Notes under the pieces: generated by a model | Databases searched by the model: none | What the model was told of the DNA's origin: nothing | Seen by the model: only the letters and a program-made list of their open reading frames with translations | Source of the DNA: an uncultured Clostridia bacterium | GTDB taxonomy: Bacteria > Bacillota > Clostridia > Oscillospirales > CAG-272 | DNA: 8,969 bases | Direction: 5' to 3' | Assembly: GCA_904501765.1 (NCBI GenBank) | Contig: CAJGCM010000087.1 | Span: 1-8,969, forward strand | Made by a program: the position numbers and the translations under genes | Part shown: in pieces, positions 1-6,403 of the stretch | Position numbering within the stretch: position 1 is the stretch's first letter | Layout of the letters: each line of letters starts with the position of its first letter

Positions 1-13
1 AAACGCATTTACA

Positions 14-901
14 ATGAACAAAAAGAACTGTGCAAAAGAGCTTGTATTCGACATTTTATTTGCAATACTTGCGGGAGTGGTGGTTGGATTCGCTTATTAC
101 ACCTTCCAGAACAGCAACAATTTCGCCCCGGGAGGAGTTGGCGGTCTTGCTACAATCACTCACCATCTTCTCTCCAGTAGCATAAGCTGGTCTGTTCTCA
201 TGCTTGTCTTCAACCTCCCTATATTTATACTTTTAGCCGTCTTTGTCAACAGAAAATTAGGATTGATTTTAAGCCTTTATATAGGCGTTCAGTCCTTTTT
301 ACCGAAGCTGCTTGAGTATATTAACTTTCCCGCATACTGCCTGGCGAATAACGGAGAGGATTTCAACGTTATTTTTGCCTGTATCGCAACGGGGGTTATT
401 TCCGGCTTTGGATTCTCTTTGATGCTCAGACGCTTCGGTGCAAGTGGCGGTACCTATGGAATTTCCGCCCTCATAAAACACGCTCGCCCTGCCACGAATA
501 TTGCTTACGTTTCTTTCATAATGGATACAGCGGTAGTACTCATAGCCTTCTTTGTTTACGGAATGAGGATAACTCCCGTAATATGCACTCTCCTCAACCT
601 TTTCATAGCCAACATTATAGTTGACAGCGGTCTTAAAGGCTTGAAGGACGGTTATAAATTCGAAATAGTTACCAACCACCCTGAGGAGCTTTCCGAACAG
701 ATTATGACGAGGCTTAAGCACGGAGTTACTGAAATACAGGTTCATGGTATGTATTCCGACACGGATAAATATATGCTCGTTTGCATAATAAACAAGCGCC
801 AGATTGGCGAGATGATGAAGATAATCAAAAACCACCCCGACACCTTCGCAAGCTTCCAAAAGGTTAACGAGGTTTTCGGCAATTTCAAGAGAAAAGTATA
901 A
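14..901 (+). CDS. YitT family membrane protein with C-terminal DUF2179 domain
   Basis: A 295-residue integral membrane protein of the YitT/DUF161 family. Hydrophobic segments lie at about residues 11-30, 59-78, 83-100, 118-138, 162-183 and 187-205. The early PGGVGGLATI stretch (39-48) and the GASGGTYGI stretch (142-150) match the glycine-rich loops of this family. Residues about 214-285 form a soluble DUF2179 domain, with the typical pattern KHGVTEIQVHGMYS (235-248) followed by a KYMLVCII strand and a C-terminal AF/F-x-x-V-NEV-F-G-F-like end. The molecular function of YitT proteins is not established; some family members have been linked to transport, and no substrate can be read from this sequence. 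The ATG at 14 gives a normal short N-terminus before the first membrane segment. However, only 13 bases precede it, they show no ribosome binding site, and the frame has no upstream stop, so an earlier start outside the window cannot be excluded. It is the first visible gene of a four-gene run; the next start lies 4 nt after its stop. Confidence 0.9.
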   Translation: MNKKNCAKELVFDILFAILAGVVVGFAYYTFQNSNNFAPGGVGGLATITHHLLSSSISWSVLMLVFNLPIFILLAVFVNRKLGLILSLYIGVQSFLPKLLEYINFPAYCLANNGEDFNVIFACIATGVISGFGFSLMLRRFGASGGTYGISALIKHARPATNIAYVSFIMDTAVVLIAFFVYGMRITPVICTLLNLFIANIIVDSGLKGLKDGYKFEIVTNHPEELSEQIMTRLKHGVTEIQVHGMYSDTDKYMLVCIINKRQIGEMMKIIKNHPDTFASFQKVNEVFGNFKRKV

Positions 902-905
902 GGAT

Positions 906-1385
906 ATGGGCTACGTTATAAGGGAAATAGAAGAATGCGACAACAGCTCAATCGAAGGCGTTATACGCTCCTGCCTGATTGAGTTTGGCGCAAATCACGA
1001 AGGCACTGCCTGGACTGACCCGGAGCTTTGCCACCTATGCGAGGCATACTGCGAGGACGGCAACAAATACTGGGTTATAGAAGACGAGGACGGCAAAATC
1101 ATCGGCGGCGCAGGGATAGGACGATTAGAGGGCGCAGATGGCATATGCGAGCTGCAAAAAATGTATCTTTTACCCAAGGCGAGGGGAACGGGAATAGCCT
1201 ACCGCCTTATGGAAAGAGCGCTTGAATATGCGAGGGAGCATTACAATCGCTGCTATCTTGAAACCCTTGATAATATGACTCGCGCTCAGCGGTTTTATGA
1301 AAAATGCGGATTTGTAAGAATTTATACTCCAATAACCGACACGGGGCATTTCGCCTGCCAGGTCAGGTATATCAGGGATTTATAA
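906..1385 (+). CDS. GNAT family N-acetyltransferase
   Basis: A 159-residue protein with the full GNAT fold pattern. It is expected to transfer an acetyl group from acetyl-CoA to an amine, but the substrate cannot be predicted. The strand leading to the cofactor is CELQKMYLLP (81-90). The acetyl-CoA pyrophosphate loop is ARGTGIA (92-98), matching R-x-x-G-x-G/A, followed by helix RLMERALEYA. The C-terminal motif LETLDNMTRAQRFYEKCGF (118-136) is typical of small-molecule acetyltransferases such as those with an L-x-T-x-x-N-x-x-A-x-x-FYEK-x-GF pattern. The protein begins with a normal first GNAT strand (YVIREIEE), which supports the ATG at 906. The start is odd because the only Shine-Dalgarno-like run (AAGG at 900-903) overlaps the stop of the upstream gene and lies just 2 nt from the ATG. 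Translation is therefore probably coupled to the yitT-like gene. No better in-frame start exists nearby. Confidence 0.92.
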   Translation: MGYVIREIEECDNSSIEGVIRSCLIEFGANHEGTAWTDPELCHLCEAYCEDGNKYWVIEDEDGKIIGGAGIGRLEGADGICELQKMYLLPKARGTGIAYRLMERALEYAREHYNRCYLETLDNMTRAQRFYEKCGFVRIYTPITDTGHFACQVRYIRDL

Positions 1386-1389
1386 GGAG
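1384..1389 (+). promoter_or_regulatory. Ribosome binding site deciding the Nif3-like start
   Basis: AAGGAG, overlapping the TAA stop of the GNAT gene. It directly abuts an ATG at 1390, which leaves no spacer, but lies 6 nt before the in-frame ATG at 1396. The second ATG is therefore the more likely start. Confidence 0.75.
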
Positions 1390-1395
1390 ATGAGC

Positions 1396-2184
1396 ATGAG
1401 GGCTTTTGAACTTATAGAAGAATTAAAAGAAGGTATAAGCTACGACGGTGAAAACACATGCGACACCCTAAAGGCGGGAGATGAAGGCAAGGAATTACGC
1501 CGAGTCGCTGTGACTATGATTGCAACGCTCGACGTTATTAAGTCCGCCACCGAATGGGGGGCAGACATGATTATAACCCACGAGCCTACATACTACGACC
1601 ATATGGACAATATAATAAAGTCACCTGTGACCGATGCTAAGCGCGCGCTCCTTGAAAAAAGCAGTGCAGTCCTTTTCCGATATCATGATTATATGCACCG
1701 AGACCTGCCCGACGGAATAACCGAGGGTGAGCTTCATTATCTCGGTCTTAGTGGCAGACTTGAATTAACACCATATTTCGCCAGCTATATTTACAGGCTC
1801 GACGAGCCGATAAGCGCACTTGAATTAGCTAAGCTTATCGAAGAAAAGCTTGGAGTCAAGCAGGCAAAAATCGCAGGAGAGAGAAATAAAAAATCCTCCG
1901 TTCTGGCCCTTTGCTTTGGCACACCGGGCAGCGTTTTCAATATGCTCCTTGATGAAGAGGCGCAAATCATTCTCACAGGTGAGATTTGCGAATGGCGCGA
2001 CGGAGAATATGCAAGAGATGCCGCCTCGCTTGGACTTAATAAGTCCGTTATCGCTATGAGCCATATAGGCTCGGAGAGAGACGGAATGAGGCTTCTTGCA
2101 AAAAAGCTGGCTGAGCGCCACACAGAGTTTGAAACCAAATATTTTGAGTGCGGCGAGGTGTATACTTACACCGACGGCATATAA
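1396..2184 (+). CDS. Nif3-like dinuclear metal centre protein (divergent)
   Basis: A 262-residue protein (264 if the ATG at 1390 is used) resembling the Nif3/DUF34 family, whose members form toroidal oligomers with a two-metal site and whose biochemical role remains poorly defined. Numbering from 1396, the supporting stretches are MIATLDVIKSATEWGAD (41-57; the family has V-x-x-x-LD-x-x-x-x-A-x-x-x-x-x-D), IITHEP (59-64, against the usual HHP), RYHDYMHRD (95-103), TGEICEW (194-200) and SHIGSER (222-228, against G-H-x-x-S-E). Plausible metal ligands are H62, H97 or D103, H223 and E227. Two usual histidines differ: the second His of the HHP motif is Glu, and the TGE motif lacks the following histidines. 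That marks a divergent subfamily rather than a canonical YqfO. The length fits single-domain bacterial Nif3 without the PII-like insert. The start is set by AAGGAG at 1384-1389. The gene sits between the GNAT gene and the MBL-GDPD gene, probably on the same transcript. Confidence 0.82.
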   Translation: MRAFELIEELKEGISYDGENTCDTLKAGDEGKELRRVAVTMIATLDVIKSATEWGADMIITHEPTYYDHMDNIIKSPVTDAKRALLEKSSAVLFRYHDYMHRDLPDGITEGELHYLGLSGRLELTPYFASYIYRLDEPISALELAKLIEEKLGVKQAKIAGERNKKSSVLALCFGTPGSVFNMLLDEEAQIILTGEICEWRDGEYARDAASLGLNKSVIAMSHIGSERDGMRLLAKKLAERHTEFETKYFECGEVYTYTDGI

Positions 2185-2217
2185 GGGTATATAACAAAAA
2201 TTCAAGGAGAAGTTACA

Positions 2218-3672
2218 ATGAGAATTTTAACTGAAATCAAGCCTTTCAGAATGATAGGAAATCTGTATTTTGTCGGAACGAAAGAGGCCTCCTCGCATCT
2301 TATTGCAACGACCGAGGGCTTAATTCTGCTTGACACGGGGTATGCGGAATGCGCAGAATTAGTTATGAATTCAATCCGTGAGCTTGGATTTAAGGTTGAG
2401 GATATAAAATACATTCTTCACTCTCACGGTCACAGAGACCATACCGATGCTACTGCAGAAATTTTAAAGAGTTGCCCCGAGGCAAAAACGCTTTTATCCT
2501 TTAAGGATATTCGATATATCAAGGGCTTTACCCCCGATATAGATATTACAGACGGCTACAAGCTACGGCTCGGCGAGACGGAAATTCTCTGCCTCTTCAC
2601 CCCGGGACACACCGAAGGCTCATGTTCCTTCTTCTTCGACATCACCGAGGACGGCGTGACCTACCGGGCAGGTACCTTCGGCGGCGCAGGCACAAATCAG
2701 CTGAAGAAGGACTATATGAACGAAAAGCAGGTTTCCTATCTTATGAGAGGCGAATTCTTCAAGAGCGTCTTTCGCCTTATGACGGAGCAGGTTGACGTTA
2801 TGATAGGCAATCACACCTGGCATAATAAAACCCTCGAAAAGGGAGAGCTTGTCGGAAAAACCGAAATAAACCCTTACGTCGACAAAAATGAATGGACAAA
2901 ATTCCTGAAAGGACTTACAAATACTATGGAAAACATTATCAAAGAAGAAACACGAACCAAATTTATAAACTACGCACACAGAGGCGCATCTCAGTACTGC
3001 CCCGAGAACACTCTTCTCTCCTTCTACACCGGTGTCTATATGGGTGCTAACGGAATTGAAACCGACGTTCACAGAACAAAGGACGGAGTTCTTGTTCTAT
3101 TCCATGACAGTACCCTTGAGCGCGTCTGCGGCGTTGAGGGAAGGATTTCCGATTACACCTACGAGGAACTTTGCAAAATCCCCGTTAAGCGCGGCGAGCT
3201 TTACGACAGAATACCTACTCTTGAGGATTTCCTCACGCATTTCTCAGGATTCGACCTTACCTTTGCCATAGAATTAAAAGGACACGGAGTTGAAGAGGAC
3301 GTAGCCGATATGATTTTCAAATACGGATACGAGAAAAAGACCGTCGTTACCTCATTCCATTTAGACTACATAAAGAAAATAAAGGCATATTCGCCCACGC
3401 TTAAAATAGGTCATCTTACCAAGGACGTAAGCGACGAGGCGACCGCCGAGCTTCTCGCCATAGGCTGCGACGAAATCTGCCCAGAGGCAAAGGATATAAC
3501 ACCCGAAAGAGTTGAAAAGTGGCACAGCCTTGGCTTCAACGTAAGAGCTTGGGGAGTTTATAACGAGGGACTTATGAAAGCTGCTTACGATGCGGGAGCC
3601 GACGGTATGACCGTTAACTTCCCTGATAAGCTGGTGGCTTATATCAAGGAGAAAAACAGCGCTGACGCCTGA
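2218..3672 (+). CDS. Two-domain protein: MBL-fold metallo-hydrolase fused to glycerophosphodiester phosphodiesterase
   Basis: A 484-residue protein made of two complete hydrolase domains. Residues 1 to about 243 are a metallo-beta-lactamase fold: LLDTG (37-41), the metal motif HSHGHRDH (68-75, with H70, H72, D74 and H75), a third-site PGHTEGS (129-135, H131) and a late GNHTWH (197-202) that could supply the last histidine. The usual bridging Asp is not evident, which is like class B3 metal sites. Residues about 248-484 are a GDPD TIM barrel: AHRGAS (253-258), PENT (262-265), ETDVHRTKDG (281-290), LFHD (294-297), IELK (351-354) and RAWGV (443-447) carry the catalytic His pair and the metal-binding acidic residues. 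GDPDs split glycerophosphodiesters into sn-glycerol-3-phosphate and an alcohol. The MBL substrate is unknown. The linker is only a few residues and there is no signal peptide, so the protein is probably cytoplasmic. AAGGAG at 2204-2209 lies 8 nt before the ATG. It is the last gene of its run. Confidence 0.93.
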   Translation: MRILTEIKPFRMIGNLYFVGTKEASSHLIATTEGLILLDTGYAECAELVMNSIRELGFKVEDIKYILHSHGHRDHTDATAEILKSCPEAKTLLSFKDIRYIKGFTPDIDITDGYKLRLGETEILCLFTPGHTEGSCSFFFDITEDGVTYRAGTFGGAGTNQLKKDYMNEKQVSYLMRGEFFKSVFRLMTEQVDVMIGNHTWHNKTLEKGELVGKTEINPYVDKNEWTKFLKGLTNTMENIIKEETRTKFINYAHRGASQYCPENTLLSFYTGVYMGANGIETDVHRTKDGVLVLFHDSTLERVCGVEGRISDYTYEELCKIPVKRGELYDRIPTLEDFLTHFSGFDLTFAIELKGHGVEEDVADMIFKYGYEKKTVVTSFHLDYIKKIKAYSPTLKIGHLTKDVSDEATAELLAIGCDEICPEAKDITPERVEKWHSLGFNVRAWGVYNEGLMKAAYDAGADGMTVNFPDKLVAYIKEKNSADA

Positions 3673-3796
3673 CCCTACCATAATGGCAACTCCGCCCCTC
3701 ACCCCCCTTATTACCTAACCGAGGACGGCACTAACAAAATAACAATTTAAAGACTGCCTTATTTAAAATTCAGACAAACATAAACAAATAAAAAAT

Positions 3797-3831
3797 GACA
3801 GAAGCATCTCTTCGTTTGAAGTGCTTCTGTC
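3797..3831. terminator. Bidirectional rho-independent-type terminator
   Basis: A perfect 10-bp inverted repeat (GACAGAAGCA at 3797-3806 with TGCTTCTGTC at 3822-3831). An inner CTTC/GAAG pair (3810-3813 with 3818-3821) closes a GTTT loop. On the minus strand the stem is followed by ATTTTTTATTT, an excellent terminator for the transporter gene ending at 3891. On the plus strand it is followed only by GTACTTTTATG, a weaker tract, but it can serve the four-gene run ending at 3672. The rest of the 218-nt gap (3673-3890) shows nothing else I can call. Confidence 0.85.
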
Positions 3832-3890
3832 GTACTTTTATGCCTTCTTGATATAGTAACCACGGAGCTTCCGTTTTATATCTTAAGGCT

Positions 3891-5216
3891 TTATTCTTTA
3901 TCTATTCTCTTTTCCATTTTTCTTACAACGAAATTAAGGTACAGTATTATGATTACGACGATAACTGCCGCAAAAGAGGAAAGCACCTGCTGAGCATACA
4001 CGCCGTCTATGCCAAGGAAGCGGTTTCCTTCTCCCTGAATATAGTCAACGAGGGGTCTTGCCGCAAGCGTTGCAAAGAAGCCTGTAAAGCCTGCTACGGT
4101 GTTCTTTATGGCAAGTGTTCCCGTTCTTTTAGACCTACCTACGTAATCATATACAAGATTAACCGTTCCGCTGTTTATACCCGCCATTGCTATGGCGTGG
4201 CATAAGCTGTAAACTATATAGAATACGCCTCCTGCGAAGATATTAAATATATATCCTATCAACACTATGGTATAGCACACGGTCAACATATTAACAAAGG
4301 AAAATCTATCGGCAAATTTGCCCATTGGTATTGAGCATAGCGCTCTCGCTAAAGCTCCTACCGCCGAAAGCAGGGCTATTGCGCTCATGCTGAACGCAAG
4401 TTCCTTTTGCAAATATGTGCCATAGAAGGGCGTCGTTATGTAGTGTGCTATATTCCAGAGCATAAACAGCGGAATCAGCTTCATAAGGTTTTTATCGGTT
4501 ACCGCTTCCTTTATCTGAAGCTTAACGCTTACAGACTCCTCCTTTTCCTCTACCCTTTCCTTTATGCCGAAAAGAAGGGCTGTGTGTATCACAGTCAGGG
4601 CAAAGAGGGTTATCCCCCCGATTATAAAGGCTACATTCAGCTCGCCTGCCGCCTCGAAATAGTCGATGACCGCTCCCATTCCAAAGGATATTATAACACC
4701 GGATATCAGCGACACAATTTCCTTTTTAGCCGTAAAGGAGCCTCTGTCATTATTTCTGACCGAGCTCATAAGCCAGGTCATTTTTGGTGAATATATAACG
4801 TTTTGAAGCACCTCTCCCATAAGAAGAAATGCGGCGAACATTACGGTTTTTACACCAGAAGGTATGTCAAACACGGGAATTAGATAAAGCATAGAAAACG
4901 ACAGCTGATTTATTAGGTGCATCAGAATTATCGTTCGCTTTATCTTTTTCTTTCCCGAAAGAAACAGAGCTAAAAGCTGAAAGCCGAAGCCGAGGGAGAT
5001 AAAGGAGCTTAAAACTCCCGTAAGTCCATCGGACATTCCTATCGACGTTGTAAGCTTCGCCAGATACGCAGAGCCTACGAAAAGCGCTATAAAATACTCA
5101 ACTGCTGCCTCGATAATGTAAAGCAGACGGTTGGTTTTATAATATTCGGGCTCGCGCGCATCGTTTTCCGTACATGAAGCTGATGCTTCGGGAACTGCCG
5201 TCTTTAAGTCCTTCAT
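3891..5216 (-). CDS. MFS transporter, putative carbohydrate permease
   Basis: A 441-residue polytopic membrane protein with about twelve hydrophobic segments and the layout of the major facilitator superfamily. After a polar 28-residue N-terminus, membrane segments start at about residue 30. There is a long charged central loop (about 217-243, KERVEEKEESVSVK) between the two six-helix halves. The second half carries MGKFADRFS (298-306), a form of the G-x-x-x-D-R loop motif seen in MFS proteins. It probably acts in the cytoplasmic membrane as a secondary transporter. The substrate cannot be read directly, but the divergent LacI-type regulator and carbohydrate-type esterase suggest a sugar or glycoside. 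Direction (import rather than export) is inferred only from that context. The start is supported by AAAGGA (minus strand, 5226-5231) 9 nt upstream. A good promoter lies about 40-70 nt upstream of the ATG, and transcription should end at the hairpin at 3797-3831. The gene stands alone on its strand. Confidence 0.9.
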   Translation of the reverse strand: MKDLKTAVPEASASCTENDAREPEYYKTNRLLYIIEAAVEYFIALFVGSAYLAKLTTSIGMSDGLTGVLSSFISLGFGFQLLALFLSGKKKIKRTIILMHLINQLSFSMLYLIPVFDIPSGVKTVMFAAFLLMGEVLQNVIYSPKMTWLMSSVRNNDRGSFTAKKEIVSLISGVIISFGMGAVIDYFEAAGELNVAFIIGGITLFALTVIHTALLFGIKERVEEKEESVSVKLQIKEAVTDKNLMKLIPLFMLWNIAHYITTPFYGTYLQKELAFSMSAIALLSAVGALARALCSIPMGKFADRFSFVNMLTVCYTIVLIGYIFNIFAGGVFYIVYSLCHAIAMAGINSGTVNLVYDYVGRSKRTGTLAIKNTVAGFTGFFATLAARPLVDYIQGEGNRFLGIDGVYAQQVLSSFAAVIVVIIILYLNFVVRKMEKRIDKE

Positions 5217-5257
5217 AACAGATTTTCCTTTTTATACACTAATTATACTACGGGACG

Positions 5258-5286
5258 ATTATAGCAAATATGTCCGCATTTATCAA
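5258..5286 (-). promoter_or_regulatory. Sigma-A promoter of the MFS transporter gene
   Basis: Read on the minus strand, a -35 box TTGATA (5281-5286) and a perfect -10 box TATAAT (5258-5263) are separated by exactly 17 nt. The predicted start of transcription near 5251 would leave a leader of about 35 nt before the transporter ATG. The -35 box lies 9 nt from the edge of the palindrome at 5296-5313. Confidence 0.82.
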
Positions 5287-5295
5287 CAATGCTTT

Positions 5296-5313
5296 ATCGA
5301 AAAGTTTTTCGAT
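5296..5313. promoter_or_regulatory. Candidate operator: 18-bp palindrome between divergent promoters
   Basis: ATCGAAAA-GT-TTTTCGAT, a perfect 8-bp inverted repeat around a 2-bp centre. It lies between the leftward (-35 at 5281-5286) and rightward (-35 at 5339-5344) promoters, upstream of both. Another copy of the half-site CGAAAA occurs at 5320-5325, 22 bp from the first in the same orientation. A partial TTTCG occurs at 5343-5347 overlapping the rightward -35 box. The likely binder is the adjacent LacI-type protein. That assignment is inferred from position only. Confidence 0.55.
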
Positions 5314-5338
5314 TTTTCCCGAAAATAATACATAAGGG

Positions 5339-5367
5339 TTGATTTCGACCTTCCGTTAATATATAAT
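5339..5367 (+). promoter_or_regulatory. Sigma-A promoter of the lacI-type/esterase transcript
   Basis: A -35 box TTGATT (5339-5344) and a perfect -10 box TATAAT (5362-5367) with a 17-nt spacer. The predicted transcription start near 5374 gives a leader of about 50 nt before the regulator ATG at 5424. This promoter probably drives the regulator, the esterase and perhaps the DUF1653 gene. Confidence 0.82.
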
Positions 5368-5423
5368 ATAGTTGATTTTTGCAGGAATTTTCATTAATTA
5401 CCTCAAAAAGCAGGAGATTATAA

Positions 5424-6377
5424 ATGGTTACACTCTCAAAGCTTGCCAAAATGGCTAACGTTTCTATTTCCACAGCGTCAAAGGCTTTTTCTATGAGCCC
5501 TGAGGTTAATGAAGAAACGAGAAATATGATATTTGATATTGCAAAGCAGCACGGCTGCTTTAAGAAATTCTATAAGGCTAAATTCCCGAAGCTGGTTATA
5601 GCTATTATCTGCCCCGAATACAAGAGCCTTTACTACGGCTCTCTACTGACTGCTTTGCAGGAGGAGCTTGAGAGAAGAGGCTGCGACGTTTGCGTCAGCG
5701 CTACCAACTTTACCTGTGATATGGGAGAGGAGCTTTTCAACTATTACTCCACCTACACCGAGGTTGACGGAATTATCTCCATCGGTTTTAATATTAGCGA
5801 TAAGGGCTTTGATTTTGACAGAGTTCCAACTGTCGGAATAGGCTCAAGCTGTCCTGACAATATAAAGTGCGTTATGTCCGGCGCTTTAGAGCAGGCAATT
5901 CTCTATTTCAAGCGCAGAGGTGTCAGGGATATAGGCTTTATCGGAGAAAGCCTCACCGGAAGTAAGCTCCGCGGATTCAGAGAAACTATGGAAAAATTTT
6001 CTCTTGAGATTGACGAGGGATTGATAGGTCTTACCGAGAAGAGATTTTCCGAGGGTGGATATGCTGCTATGAGCCGTATGCTTGATGACGGAGGGCGGCC
6101 TCGGGCGCTTATATGCGCTTACGACAGTATGGCAATCGGCGCTATGAGATGCATAAGAGAGAGGGGACTTAGAATCCCCGAGGATATAGCCATTATCGGT
6201 ATGGACGATATACCCGTCGCAAAGTATCTTTATCCCTCACTCTCCTCAATAGACTTGAAGAGCGAAGAAATTGCAGCGAGCGCTACTATGGCAATTATCG
6301 GCAAAATACTCGGCAAGTCTTACGAAATCAAGCCAATATCTGCAACCCTCAATTTAAGAGAATCCTCAAATCTTTAG
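5424..6377 (+). CDS. LacI family transcriptional regulator (atypical hinge)
   Basis: A 317-residue regulator. Residues 2-44 form the LacI-type helix-turn-helix: VTLSKLAKMANVSISTASKAF, then SPEVNEETRNMIFDIAKQHG. Residues 57-317 form a periplasmic-binding-protein-like effector domain, with hallmark stretches ALICAYDSMAIGAM (228-241), RIPEDIAIIGMDDIP (250-264), PSLSSIDL (271-278) and the terminal LNLRESS (309-315). The usual linker (LGY-x-PN-x-x-A-x-x-L-x-x-x-x-T) is replaced by GCFKKFYKAKFPK (44-56), about five residues shorter and without the A-x-x-L hinge-helix motif, so operator recognition may differ from classic LacI. AGGAG at 5412-5416 lies 7 nt before the ATG, and the stop TAG is followed at once by TAA. 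It lies opposite the MFS gene and 26 nt before the esterase, so it probably controls both. The effector is likely a sugar, but which one is unknown. Confidence 0.9.
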   Translation: MVTLSKLAKMANVSISTASKAFSMSPEVNEETRNMIFDIAKQHGCFKKFYKAKFPKLVIAIICPEYKSLYYGSLLTALQEELERRGCDVCVSATNFTCDMGEELFNYYSTYTEVDGIISIGFNISDKGFDFDRVPTVGIGSSCPDNIKCVMSGALEQAILYFKRRGVRDIGFIGESLTGSKLRGFRETMEKFSLEIDEGLIGLTEKRFSEGGYAAMSRMLDDGGRPRALICAYDSMAIGAMRCIRERGLRIPEDIAIIGMDDIPVAKYLYPSLSSIDLKSEEIAASATMAIIGKILGKSYEIKPISATLNLRESSNL

Positions 6378-6403
6378 TAATCCTTCAGAAGGGAATTTCT
6401 GTT

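Noticed and set aside
299..859. 186-residue frame antisense to the YitT-like gene
   Set aside because: Forward frame shows clear YitT and DUF2179 features; the reverse frame shows none.
2620..3072. 150-residue frame antisense to the MBL-GDPD gene
   Set aside because: It spans the domain junction, but the forward frame carries both sets of catalytic motifs, so this is not a gene.
3862..3874. Small hairpin ACGGA-GCT-TCCGT followed by TTTT
   Set aside because: A 5-bp stem with a 3-nt loop, on the wrong strand to terminate the transporter gene. The 10-bp hairpin at 3797-3831 is a far better terminator.
4407..4790. 127-residue frame on the plus strand inside the MFS gene
   Set aside because: No ribosome binding site or domain; a mirror of the transporter's coding strand.
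5242..5247. Second TATAAT on the minus strand, closer to the MFS start
   Set aside because: At 17-nt spacing its -35 would read TATTTG, a poor match. The box at 5258-5263 has a near-perfect partner.
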